Positions 18,058-26,645 of a stretch of 64,000 bases of DNA are shown here, one piece after another; position 1 is the first letter of the stretch; each line of letters opens with the position of its first letter. The notes beneath the pieces are model-generated. The model ran no database searches and had not been told where the DNA came from. It was given only the letters and a program-made list of their open reading frames with translations. The position numbers and the translations under genes are program-made. The stretch spans positions 62,001 through 126,000 of the forward strand of contig JBGPTF010000001.1 of assembly GCA_041490445.1 (NCBI GenBank), in the 5' to 3' direction. This DNA is from JBGPTF01 sp041490445. Lineage in GTDB: Bacteria; Acidobacteriota; Terriglobia; Acidiferrales; UBA7541.

Positions 18058-19212
18058 ATGAACAAAACGAAAGATCTGGAACTAGAACCGAGAGCGGGAA
18101 TCCAGATGGCCGAAGATGCCTCTCATCTCCTCGGGCCGCGGGGAGATCTGAAGCCCGGAATGATGATGGCTTTCGTGATGAAGCGAATCGGAGAAGTCGG
18201 CCTGATGGTGAAGCCGATTCCGGAACCGGGGCCTAACGACGCGGTCATCAAGACTACTGCCGCTTTGATTTGCACCTCGGACGCGCATACTGTCGGTGGC
18301 GCAATCGGCGAACGGCAGAACATCACGCTGGGCCACGAAGCCGTCGGTGTCATCTACAAACTGGGCAGCGACGTGCGTGGATTTCACGTTGGCCAGCGCG
18401 TGGCCGTCAATGCCATCACACCCTGCTTCCACTGCGAGAACTGCCTGCGGGGTTTTCCGTCGCAGTGCACCCAAATGCTGGGCGGCTGGAAATTCGCGAA
18501 TACCAAAGATGGAAATCTGGCCGAGTATTTTCACGTCAACGATGCGATGGCAAATCTCGCGCCGATTCCGGATGTTCTGCGCGACGATCAAGCCGTCTAT
18601 TGCTGCGACATGATGTCCACCGGCTTCATGGCTGCGGAGCACGCCAACATTCCGATTGGGGGCAGCGTGGCCATTTTCGCACAAGGGCCCGTCGGTCTGA
18701 TGGCGACGGCGGGAGCGCGATTGCTGGGAGCAGGGCTGATCATTGCGGTTGAATCCGTGCCGAAGCGCAAGGAGCTCGCTCGCCGGTTCGGCGCCGACGT
18801 GGTGATCGACTTTAATGAGCAAGATCCAATCCAAGCGATTCTGGATTGGACCGGGGGCCAGGGTGTGGACGCGGCGATCGAGGCCCTCGGCGCTCCGTCG
18901 AGCTTCGAAGCTTGTATCAAAGTCACACGCCCGGGCGGGACCATCTCGAACGTCGGTTATCACGGCCAGGGCGATTACGTTCCCTTGCCGCGCCTGGAGT
19001 GGGGAGTCGGCATGGGCGACAAGGTCATCCGAACCGGCCTGTGTCCCGGTGGCGCGGAGCGGATGAAACGGTTGATGCGGCTGCTCGTCTCCGGACGAGT
19101 GGATCCGACGCCGCTGACAACGCACCGCTTCCCGTTTGATCAGGTGGAAAAAGCCTTCCGCATGATGCAGACTAAGGAGGACGGAATCCTAAAATCGCTG
19201 ATCTTGTTCTAG
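18058..19212 (+). CDS. Zinc-dependent medium-chain alcohol dehydrogenase (isopropanol dehydrogenase-like)
   Basis: A 384-residue member of the medium-chain dehydrogenase family, oxidising secondary or primary alcohols with NAD(P). Catalytic zinc ligands are in LICTSDAHT (Cys), LGHEAVG (His-Glu) and CDMMSTGF (Asp, as in the Thermoanaerobacter/Clostridium isopropanol enzymes). A structural-zinc lobe is also present (CFHCENCLRGFPSQC). The nucleotide site is AQGPVGLMATAGARLLGA. An N-terminal extension of about 35 residues precedes the usual start. ATG at 18058 is behind GAGG. It is likely a single-gene transcript. Confidence 0.88.
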   Translation: MNKTKDLELEPRAGIQMAEDASHLLGPRGDLKPGMMMAFVMKRIGEVGLMVKPIPEPGPNDAVIKTTAALICTSDAHTVGGAIGERQNITLGHEAVGVIYKLGSDVRGFHVGQRVAVNAITPCFHCENCLRGFPSQCTQMLGGWKFANTKDGNLAEYFHVNDAMANLAPIPDVLRDDQAVYCCDMMSTGFMAAEHANIPIGGSVAIFAQGPVGLMATAGARLLGAGLIIAVESVPKRKELARRFGADVVIDFNEQDPIQAILDWTGGQGVDAAIEALGAPSSFEACIKVTRPGGTISNVGYHGQGDYVPLPRLEWGVGMGDKVIRTGLCPGGAERMKRLMRLLVSGRVDPTPLTTHRFPFDQVEKAFRMMQTKEDGILKSLILF

Positions 19213-19276
19213 GCATTCAGCGGCGCGGGAAAGTTCAGCCTGCTCGCAGCGCCTGCAAAAACAAGCGCGGTGAGAT

Positions 19277-19681
19277 TCAAGCCGGCTTCAATAGCCGTTG
19301 AACTTTTTCCACTAACAAGTCGGCATCATAAACTGGCTTCTCGAGATACTCATCGGCTCCCGATGCTGCGAGAAGGCGCTCGCGGTCCCCGGCCATCGCA
19401 TGGGCCGTTGCCATCAGGATGGGGAGGCGACGCGGAGCGTGTTTCTTCAGGAGTTGAGCGAGCTCGACGCCGTCAATCGGCTGGCCCTCCCATTCGGTGT
19501 CGTGCAACGAAACATCCAGAACCGCGCACACGATGCGGCCCGCCTCGACTTCCGGCAGCATCTTCCGAACATCTTCGGTCACCAGGCAGGAGAAGCCTCC
19601 CGCACGTTCGAGCGCCATACGGAAGAATTTGGCGACTAGTTTGTTATCTTCGACGATCAGGATGCGTTCCGAGTTGGTCAT
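19277..19681 (-). CDS. Single-domain response regulator, partner of the globin-coupled kinase
   Basis: A 134-residue receiver with acidic residues IVEDN, phospho-acceptor Asp56 in AVLDVSL, a Thr in MATAHA and the Lys in YLEKPVY. No DNA-binding domain follows. The ATG lies inside the stop of the upstream histidine kinase gene (ATGA overlap, 19678-19681), with GAGG just before it, so kinase and receiver are translationally coupled and almost surely form one phosphotransfer pair. Output must be through another protein. Confidence 0.9.
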   Translation of the reverse strand: MTNSERILIVEDNKLVAKFFRMALERAGGFSCLVTEDVRKMLPEVEAGRIVCAVLDVSLHDTEWEGQPIDGVELAQLLKKHAPRRLPILMATAHAMAGDRERLLAASGADEYLEKPVYDADLLVEKVQRLLKPA

Positions 19682-20964
19682 TCCTCGATACCGGCCTTCG
19701 CCTCCTGTCTGGATTGACCTCCCGCTGAATTCGAGAGGCCGGCTGACAGAGGAAGAGTAAACCAAGCCCGCGTGCCTTCGCCCCCGGCACCGCTCTCAAG
19801 GCCGATTTCTCCGCCCATCATTTCCACAAGCCTTCGGGCGATCGCCAGACCCAGACCGGTTCCTTCCGAGCTGCGAGATTTTCCACCGCTACCCTGTACA
19901 AACTTCTGGAAAACCAGTTCCCTCTCGGCGAGCTGGATGCCGATCCCGGTATCTTCCACCTCGATCCTCAAGAAGCCTTGCGGTTTACTGGCGTGAGCTC
20001 GCACGATGATAGAACCCCGGGTAGTAAACTTCACTGCATTCGAGAGTAGATTCAGCAGCACCTGGCGGAAGCGAACCTCGTCAGCGCGGACGTGAGGCAG
20101 ATTCATCTCCAAAGTTTCGTCGCGCAGTTGCACGCCCTTCTCCGCGGCTTGTACGGCAACGAGCGGCAAAGTTGAATCCAGCACATGGCGCGGATTGATG
20201 TCTTCGAGATGGAGGGTAATCTTTCCCGCTTCCAGTCGCGCAATATCGAGCAGATCGTTCACGAGGCTGAGGAGGTGTTGTCCACTGGAATAGACGTCTC
20301 GAAGAAGTTCTCTATCCTCCTCCGCATTCCGGGAGTGGCCGTCCAGAATCAGCTTTGTGAATCCGAGAATGGAGTTGAGCGGTGTCCGCAGTTCGTGGGA
20401 GACCTGCGCAAGAAATTCATCCTTCACTCGGCCCGCTTCCAGCAGACCAATGGTCGCTTGCTCGAGTTGCTGGTTGACCACGCGCAGGTTGTCCATCGTC
20501 GCGTGGAAGTACGATTCACAAATCAAGTTCAAATCAAGATCGAGGATTCTGCCGAGAGAGCGAGCGTACCTCAAGCGTTCGTGACTTGACGGGAATTCAG
20601 TGAGGAGAGAATCGATCAAGAACGCGCGCACGATTCCCATCGCGCTGATCACATATTTCTGTTCGAGCCCGAGGCGGACATGCCGGAAGCCGATCTGGAA
20701 ACGCTCCTCGGCGTAGGCCCCGTCGTAAACGCCGGCGAACAATCCCCTGCCCCAGGCCTGCAATGTGCGCTTCAAACGGGCAATCTGCGCTTCTCCGCCG
20801 GTGAATACCCGGAAAGCATTCGGATGATGAGGGATTTGCGCGTAGAATCGCTCCGACATCTCCGGGAGGTAGCGCTCCATATGCGGGCCGAGGTTCCGCA
20901 GGAGTTCACAATCCTCCGCGCCCAGCCCGAGGTATCGCTTCATCTCCTGGATGAAATTTTCCAA
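19678..20964 (-). CDS. Globin-coupled histidine kinase (protoglobin sensor domain)
   Basis: A 428-residue soluble kinase. Residues 8-150 are a protoglobin-type sensor: helix-rich, with the proximal heme His at about 95 in QIGFRHVRLGLEQKYVISAM, the family hallmark. This is followed by a HisKA domain with phospho-His about 190 (SHELRTPLNSILGF), and a HATPase_c domain with the N, G1 and G2 boxes (NLLSNAVKF, DTGIGI, GTGLGLAI). It should sense O2 or another gas through heme. I chose TTG at 20964 because AAGGAG sits 8 bases upstream; ATG at 20943 is the alternative but has no spaced Shine-Dalgarno. It diverges from an NtrB-like kinase gene by only 47 bases. Confidence 0.87.
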   Translation of the reverse strand: MENFIQEMKRYLGLGAEDCELLRNLGPHMERYLPEMSERFYAQIPHHPNAFRVFTGGEAQIARLKRTLQAWGRGLFAGVYDGAYAEERFQIGFRHVRLGLEQKYVISAMGIVRAFLIDSLLTEFPSSHERLRYARSLGRILDLDLNLICESYFHATMDNLRVVNQQLEQATIGLLEAGRVKDEFLAQVSHELRTPLNSILGFTKLILDGHSRNAEEDRELLRDVYSSGQHLLSLVNDLLDIARLEAGKITLHLEDINPRHVLDSTLPLVAVQAAEKGVQLRDETLEMNLPHVRADEVRFRQVLLNLLSNAVKFTTRGSIIVRAHASKPQGFLRIEVEDTGIGIQLAERELVFQKFVQGSGGKSRSSEGTGLGLAIARRLVEMMGGEIGLESGAGGEGTRAWFTLPLSAGLSNSAGGQSRQEAKAGIEE

Positions 20965-21011
20965 GCCGGAGGCTCCTTGTCCCGCCGCGAGGTGAATTCT
21001 AGAATGATAGC

Positions 21012-22124
21012 ATGGAAGAAATTGCCTTGACCTCGGCACGCTTGCATCGTTTCAGCCCGACCTGGCGCCTGAAGGCGCTGCTTCCGATCGCCGGTACCTT
21101 ATTCGCAGGACTCCTTCTGTTCGCCATCGTCACGCTGCAAAACCCACAGCGCCACTGGATTCTTTTCGTTGCTGCTGCCGGCGCCATCGCCATCTGTGCT
21201 GTGCTACTGGTAGTCCTCGCGGTGCTGATTCAAAAACCGCTCCTCGAGTTGAACGAGAAGATCGACCGGCTTCGGGCCGGCGATCTGCATGTGGCTGTCG
21301 GATTCGCGCGGCGTGAGGATGAGATCGGCGAATTGGGCCGGCACTTCAACGAGATGGTCGAACAGTTGCGCACAACACGGGAAGAGGTGGAACGTCTGCA
21401 TCGCACGCAGATGACTCGCGCCGAGCATTTGGCGACGCTGGGAGAGCTGGCGGCGGGTTTGGCGCATGAGATTCGCAATCCGCTGGCGGGCATCGCCGGA
21501 GTCGTCGAAATGATCGGGCGAGATTTGCCGGCCAATAGTCCGAGCCGTGAAATCGTTAAGGAAGCCCAGTCGGAAGTGCGGCACATTCAAAACCTGCTTT
21601 CCGACCTGCTGCAATACGCGCGGCCTCGCCCGCCACAGATTCTTGCGGCTGACTTGAACGAGACCGCTGAACATGCGGTCACGCTGGCGCGCCGGCAACT
21701 CTCGAATCGTCCCATCGAGTTGGCATTCGCGCCAGATCCTCAATTACCGACGGTCGAGCATGACCCTGCCCAGATGCAGCAGGTGTTGGTCAATCTCCTG
21801 TTGAACGCGATTCAAGCCATCGAGGGGGCAGGCCGCGTTCAGGTAGTCATCTCGCACCAAGAGAACTACGCGGTGGTTCGCGTTGCCGACACCGGCCATG
21901 GGATTTCTCCCAAAAACCTCCCAAAGATCTTCCGGCCATTCTTCACCACGAAGGGACAGGGGACGGGATTGGGGCTGTCGCTGGCGCGCAACATTGTGGA
22001 AGAACATGGCGGGCGGATCGAAGTCACGAGTACCGCGGATCTTGGAACGGAATTTACGCTCCGCTTTCCTCTCCGGAACCATGCGAGAACAGGGATGAAG
22101 CGCGCATCCGAAGTGGTAGAGTAA
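21012..22124 (+). CDS. Membrane sensor histidine kinase (NtrB/ZraS-like)
   Basis: A 370-residue kinase with two membrane helices (about residues 23-42 and 49-73) joined by a very short loop, so little periplasmic sensing domain. Then come a HAMP linker, a HisKA domain with His152 (GLAHEIRNPLAGIAG) and a HATPase domain (NLLLNAIQA, DTGHGI, GTGLGLSL). The H-box type and its downstream neighbour place it with kinases that phosphorylate NtrC-family activators. Four bases separate its stop from the regulator gene. Confidence 0.93.
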   Translation: MEEIALTSARLHRFSPTWRLKALLPIAGTLFAGLLLFAIVTLQNPQRHWILFVAAAGAIAICAVLLVVLAVLIQKPLLELNEKIDRLRAGDLHVAVGFARREDEIGELGRHFNEMVEQLRTTREEVERLHRTQMTRAEHLATLGELAAGLAHEIRNPLAGIAGVVEMIGRDLPANSPSREIVKEAQSEVRHIQNLLSDLLQYARPRPPQILAADLNETAEHAVTLARRQLSNRPIELAFAPDPQLPTVEHDPAQMQQVLVNLLLNAIQAIEGAGRVQVVISHQENYAVVRVADTGHGISPKNLPKIFRPFFTTKGQGTGLGLSLARNIVEEHGGRIEVTSTADLGTEFTLRFPLRNHARTGMKRASEVVE

Positions 22125-22128
22125 GCTC

Positions 22129-23589
22129 ATGGCCAGTGAAAAGATCCTGATCGTCGACGACGAAAAGCTCGTCCGCTGGTCGCTCCGCCAGAAGTGCGAG
22201 GAGTGGAGTTATAAGGCTCTCGAAGCCGCGACTGGCGCAGAAGCGCTGCGCCTGGCGGAATCCGAGGCCCCCGATGCGGTCCTGCTCGACGTCCATTTGC
22301 CGGACCTCAGCGGGCTCGAAGTGCTCGACCGGTTGAAACAGTCCGGCGATCTGCGTGTCGCGATCATGATGACCGCTGATCCGCAACTCGACGATGTCAA
22401 GGCGGCGCTCAAACTGGGCGCTTACGATTTTGTGGGCAAACCGCTGGATTTCGATGAGCTCGGCGTAACGATTCAAAATGCGCTGGAAGCCACGCGCCTG
22501 CGGAACGAAGTGGAATCGCTTCGCGGCGAAGTGCGCCGCCGCACCGGTTATCACGACGTCGTCGGCGTCTCCCGCAAGATGACCGAGCTGATGGCATTTG
22601 TTCGCAAAGTCGCGGCCAGCGAAGCAACCACGATTCTGATGCAGGGAGAGAGCGGCACCGGCAAGGATCTCATCGCCAAAGCGATCCATTATCAGAGCAC
22701 GCGGCAGAACAGGCCATTCGTAGCGATCAATTGTTCAGCGATTCCTGAAACGCTGATGGAAGCGGAGCTCTTCGGCCATGAGAAAGGCGCTTTTACAGAC
22801 GCGAAAGCGATGAAAAAGGGCCTGTTTGAAATCGCCGAGGGCGGCACGCTCTTCCTCGACGAAATCGGAGAAATCTCGCCGTTTCTCCAGGCGAAACTGC
22901 TGCGCGTCCTCGAGGATCAGGTGATTCGCCGTGTCGGTGGCGTGCACGACATTCAAGCCAATGTGCGCGTGGTGGCCTCCTCGAACCGCGATCTCGAGCG
23001 CGCGGTGCGCGAAGGTCATTTTCGCCAGGATCTTTATTATCGCCTGGCGATCATTTCCATTTTCATCCCGCCGCTGCGCGAGCGGAAGGATGACATCCTT
23101 CCGCTCGTGGATTTCTTCATCGAGCACTACAACCGGAAGTTCCGCAAATCCATCGGCGGAATCAGTGAAGAAACGCGGCGACTCATGCTCAGTTACGATT
23201 GGCCCGGGAATGTCCGGGAGCTGAAGAACGCCATCGAGCGCGCGATGATCCTCGGAGAGGAAGAGGTCTTGCGCCCCGAGTACCTTCCGTTCTCCGTTGC
23301 CGAGCCAAATGTAGGGATGACGGCCTTTGAACACACGTCTTCGCCTCCGACATCCGGCCCCACGCTGCCAAGCGGCCGCCGGCTTCCGGCGCTGTCCATT
23401 CCGGAAGGCGGCACGTCTCTCGAGGAGGTCGAACGCGCGCTCGTCGAGCTTGCACTGCGACAAGCGAATCACAATCAGACGCAGGCGGCGCGCTTGCTCG
23501 ACATCAGCCGAGATGCGCTGCGTTATAAGATGAAGAAGTTTGGATTGATGCACGCGGAAGAAGAGCCGTCCGCTTCCTCGGACTCATGA
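22129..23589 (+). CDS. Sigma54-dependent NtrC-family response regulator
   Basis: A 486-residue activator. Receiver domain: Asp54 in LLDVHLPD and Lys in VGKPLDF. AAA+ domain: Walker A GESGTGKD at 173-180, sigma54-contact loop GAFTDA at 220-225 (GAFTGA is canonical), Walker B GGTLFLDEIGEIS, and the FRQDLYYRL region. C-terminal Fis-type helix-turn-helix: QTQAARLLDISRDALRYKMKKFGL. It should be phosphorylated by the upstream kinase and open sigma54 promoters by ATP hydrolysis. I found no clear -24/-12 site in this window. Confidence 0.95.
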   Translation: MASEKILIVDDEKLVRWSLRQKCEEWSYKALEAATGAEALRLAESEAPDAVLLDVHLPDLSGLEVLDRLKQSGDLRVAIMMTADPQLDDVKAALKLGAYDFVGKPLDFDELGVTIQNALEATRLRNEVESLRGEVRRRTGYHDVVGVSRKMTELMAFVRKVAASEATTILMQGESGTGKDLIAKAIHYQSTRQNRPFVAINCSAIPETLMEAELFGHEKGAFTDAKAMKKGLFEIAEGGTLFLDEIGEISPFLQAKLLRVLEDQVIRRVGGVHDIQANVRVVASSNRDLERAVREGHFRQDLYYRLAIISIFIPPLRERKDDILPLVDFFIEHYNRKFRKSIGGISEETRRLMLSYDWPGNVRELKNAIERAMILGEEEVLRPEYLPFSVAEPNVGMTAFEHTSSPPTSGPTLPSGRRLPALSIPEGGTSLEEVERALVELALRQANHNQTQAARLLDISRDALRYKMKKFGLMHAEEEPSASSDS

Positions 23590-23652
23590 AGATTGGCGCA
23601 AGTCCTGCTTCGTGCGTGTTCGTTGTCTTTCTGGAGCAGAGTCTTGGCAGAT

Positions 23653-24030
23653 TCAGTCATTTGCAGCTTGTTCTTCCTGCGCAACTCCTTTTTCAAGTTC
23701 AGCCAGCCTCTTGTAGAGCCAGCCGAGGAGCGCCGCTTGCAGGCGCACGGGGTCATGTTCGAGGCTGACGACAGTATCGCCTTTGGAATTGAGTGGGATG
23801 TAGTGGCAGGGTTCTGAGTTGTTCCAGTGCTCGGGCGGAACATACTGGATCAGGAAACAATGGATGCACGGCTCCTTCTTTACCTCGAGACCGTAATTCA
23901 AACAGGTTATTGAATCGCGAAAAATTTGCGGCAGCTTGCGTGGCTCACGCACAGAGGGGTTATAGCCACCGCGCTCCACCATCGCGATTTCCAGTTTCAG
24001 TTTCTCGATCACTTCTTTCTTATCGAACAT
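23653..24030 (-). CDS. Conserved-looking hypothetical protein with clustered cysteines
   Basis: A 125-residue cytoplasmic protein of unknown function. ATG at 24030 is behind GGGAGG with good spacing. It contains a group of Cys/His residues (SITCLNYG, EPCIHCFLIQYVP, CHYIPLNSKGD) that could bind a metal, then a Leu/Glu-rich C-terminus that could form a helix. The composition is that of a real soluble protein. It faces the NtrC-like gene tail to tail. Confidence 0.7.
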   Translation of the reverse strand: MFDKKEVIEKLKLEIAMVERGGYNPSVREPRKLPQIFRDSITCLNYGLEVKKEPCIHCFLIQYVPPEHWNNSEPCHYIPLNSKGDTVVSLEHDPVRLQAALLGWLYKRLAELEKGVAQEEQAAND

Positions 24031-24400
24031 CGCCGGACCTCCCTCCCCGGATAGGTGGCCGCGGGGCAACTGGGACACATCTATTCTATGGCAATAAACG
24101 CATTCTGAATGCCAATCTTTGGATTGCCGCGTAGCGGGCCACTAGAGTACCAGCATACAGATTCTCAAGAAGATAGCTGGCTTATTTGGATGCAAACTGT
24201 CCTGGATGCCGTAGCCCACTGCGGCAAATGCCTCGTTTCAAAGCGGGTTTTGCCTCGCTAAAGCGAGATCTGCTCCGGTGCACTTCCAATCTAACTACTT
24301 ACAATACTTATGCTTCGTAGCCGCCGCTCGGTGGCATTCGGCATGCCTACTCGTTACGAGAACGGAGTGAAAGCTTGGTTCGTCCAGTTGGGAGGTTCGC
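24031..24400. other. Intergenic region upstream of the small monoheme cytochrome
   Basis: No gene is supported here. The region is somewhat A+T-richer. A short perfect palindrome (CTCGCT-AA-AGCGAG, 24254-24267) and a TACAAT hexamer at 24300-24305 are present. The TACAAT could be a -10 element, but no matching -35 sequence is seen at the right distance. Confidence 0.4.
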
Positions 24401-24616
24401 ATGGAAAGAACACTAAGATTTGTCCTTCTCTTGGTCGCCAGCTTTGTTCTTGCGGTGGCCGCCGCGAGCGTGGTGAATGGCAAACCCGAGTATACAAAGA
24501 AAGAAAAGACGCCCTGCACAACCTGCCATGTGAAAGCCGGTTCAAAAGATCTCAACGACGTTGGCAAGTGTTACGCGGAGAAACACACGCTGGATGGGTG
24601 TCGCACGCCGAAGTAA
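24401..24616 (+). CDS. Small exported protein with one CXXCH heme site
   Basis: A 71-residue protein starting with ATG at 24401 behind GGGAGG. An N-terminal signal peptide (hydrophobic LLLVASFVLAVAAAS) is followed by TPCTTCHVKAG, one c-type heme site, and two further Cys (GKCYAEK, DGCRTPK). After cleavage it would be about 45 residues, very small for a cytochrome. It may bind heme as a minimal electron carrier, or as a fragment related to cytochrome c3/c7 repeats. No distal ligand can be assigned with certainty. Confidence 0.75.
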   Translation: MERTLRFVLLLVASFVLAVAAASVVNGKPEYTKKEKTPCTTCHVKAGSKDLNDVGKCYAEKHTLDGCRTPK

Positions 24617-24838
24617 GAGATAGCCCGCATCGCGCGCCTCATGCCTAAGTCAGCTACAGAAGAGTTGCGCCACGAGCGCGACGGAATCCCACAGATGTAC
24701 GGTATTGCCGAGGACGCCGCAAATGGTTTGTAAGATCGCTCATGAGCAACGAATGCGGGCCCTCACGCCGAGGACTGGTTCGTTCAAGCATCAGACGTGA
24801 AGGCCCGCGCGGTAAGCTTCCAAGTTTCATTCGCGGGG

Positions 24839-24982
24839 TTATGCCGCAACTCTCCTGTAGGATGCCCCTTTCTGACCCGGGCGGTTCGTCGCGCGTTTTT
24901 CCCCCTTGGCCTGTTGCTCGATCCTCTTTCCCCATTTTTTCGCGGAGTGACCCACAGGTTTCCACGTTGGTTTCGCTTTCAT
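24839..24982 (-). CDS. Short highly basic protein (47 residues)
   Basis: ATG at 24982 is preceded by a near-perfect GGGAGG at 4 bases. The product is a 47-residue peptide with many Lys/Arg and Gln/Gly (MKAKPTWKPVGHSAKKWGKR at its N-terminus) and no hydrophobic core. The ribosome binding site and basic composition suggest a real small nucleic-acid-binding or ribosome-associated protein. There is no recognised family. A chance frame cannot be excluded. Confidence 0.45.
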   Translation of the reverse strand: MKAKPTWKPVGHSAKKWGKRIEQQAKGEKRATNRPGQKGASYRRVAA

Positions 24983-25075
24983 CGGTCCTCCCTCAAGACT
25001 GCGACAGGCATCGCCCGGCCCGTAATCCAATCGTGCGAGCCAGCAAGGGATTGATTGTCCCCGGTCGAGGCCAGG

Positions 25076-25600
25076 TCAGGCGGCTTTGGCCTGGATCCGG
25101 ATCTTCCTGGCAGTCTCGGCTTTTGGCATCTCGAGTTCGAGCACGCCGTTCTTGAGAGTGGCAGTGACCTTCTCTGCATCCACTTCCGCAGGAAGGTCGA
25201 GGACACGGAAGATCCGGTCCGAACACAGCTCGAAGAAGATCTTCTTCCCCTCTTTCTTCTCTTCCCTGGTCTCCCTCTTCCCCGAGATCGTCAAACGATT
25301 CGCTTCCACGCTGATTTCCAGGTCCTGTTCTGTGAAGCCCGGCACCTCGGCACGAACCCTCAACTGCCCGCCGGCCTCGGTTACGTCCATGTGGACGGGG
25401 TGCAGGATTTCGGATTCTGCCCGCAGCCAGTCCTCGAGGTCGTGGCCGAGTTGCTGCCCATTGCTTTCAAAGATCTTGAACGCGCGGCAGGCGACCGCGT
25501 CGTAGACCTCGTTCATCCGGTTGAACAGCTCACCTACTGTCAAAAGCTTCAGTGGAACGGTCTTCTTTGCTATCTGCTCGGCAATCGCTTCTTGGATCAT
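25076..25600 (-). CDS. DUF2934-Hsp20 fusion, small heat-shock protein
   Basis: A 174-residue protein. Residues about 35-70 resemble DUF2934 (YDAVACRAFKIFESNGQQ, then GHDLEDWLRAE). The rest is an alpha-crystallin domain (VRAEVPGFTEQDLEISVEA, KNGVLELEMPKA) typical of Hsp20 chaperones that hold unfolded proteins. The short C-terminal tail has an I-x-I-like RIQ segment. ATG at 25600 follows GGAG; a GTG nine codons upstream is less likely. It is probably transcribed alone. Confidence 0.88.
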   Translation of the reverse strand: MIQEAIAEQIAKKTVPLKLLTVGELFNRMNEVYDAVACRAFKIFESNGQQLGHDLEDWLRAESEILHPVHMDVTEAGGQLRVRAEVPGFTEQDLEISVEANRLTISGKRETREEKKEGKKIFFELCSDRIFRVLDLPAEVDAEKVTATLKNGVLELEMPKAETARKIRIQAKAA

Positions 25601-26645
25601 CTTTTTGCTCCGTAAATCAATTCTCACTAGGATCGGAAGATCCTCGTGCTAGGGTTTCTGTCGCATCAATCCCCCCATCACGGAATCGCCTTAGAATGCT
25701 CGCGCACGTGGAATTCCAATTCGACAACAACCGGACCGCGGAGCAGGCCATTGAAACTGGAGGTATTGCGCGAGCGGCTAGACTATTGAAGCATTCGACT
25801 CGGGCAAAACGCACACTAACCGCGCCAAAAACCTCACATACTGATTTGGAGCCGATCCTCCGGACGGGACTGGATCTGGCATCTTCCAGGAAAGACAAAG
25901 CTTAGGGCTAGCCTCGAAGTTGCTGGGTTTGGCACAAAGTGTGCCGTACCAGAATTGACCCATGAGTTCGATGGAGGTCGGGTGGCCGTGCGAACTGTCG
26001 AAGGGACACTGAACGGAATGAGGGCCCCGAACAAGGGTCGTAGTCCCGCAAGTGTTCTGCGCAACGGAGCTACCCCCGAGGCCGCTCGCGTGAGACCGAC
26101 AGGAGCCACCCGACCCCTCCAAGTTAGGCAGTGGTCGAGCACGGCATTCGTGAGAGACATCCGAACCTCTGGATGTACCGGCCTCACAGGCCGGAGCGAC
26201 CGTGCCTCCGGCCGCTGCCTTTTGTTCACCGGCAGGCAGATGGTCTCGACCGCAGCATCGAGATCGAGCGCCGTTGCTCAGGAGCCATCCCACGAACCGA
26301 CCAAAGCAAAGCCCAGACCCCTGAAAGCAACGAAAGACAACCACAGCGAACGTTCCCAAGAGCAGCCTGATAAACGGCGCTGCCTGCCGCTCACATCACT
26401 TGGAGGCACTTACAAGTTTGCGCTTCGCGAATTGGGCGTGCTAGAAGCAGCTCAAGAAACCAATTACGCGAATCGCAAGAAGGGCTCCCCGGGGCAATCA
26501 GACTGGAATCTAAGCTGGGCGCGGCGATCCAGAGACTGATAGCCCCGGGGACACCATCATCAGACTCCTTCCTGCTCATTGCTCCCGAAACTTTTCTCCG
26601 TATTGCCACCAGTTTGACTAGAATCGAATTGCACGAGGGGGATGG
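25601..26645. other. Long intergenic region, no convincing gene
   Basis: Over 1 kb without a supported gene. Several overlapping open frames of 100-190 codons exist on both strands, none with a good start site or recognisable domain, as expected by chance in GC-rich DNA. One 7-bp perfect hairpin (CCGGCCT-CAC-AGGCCGG, 26178-26194) and other short inverted repeats lie at 26090-26240. This could be a structured RNA, a decayed gene or a multicopy intergenic element. I cannot decide from sequence. Confidence 0.45.

Noticed and set aside
24070..24310. Sigma54-type -24/-12 promoter before the small cytochrome
   Set aside because: The nearest GG...GC pair has an 11-base spacing instead of 10, and the flanking bases do not match.
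25834..26359. Several overlapping frames of 100-190 codons on both strands
   Set aside because: None has a convincing start, composition or family; kept only as an unexplained region.
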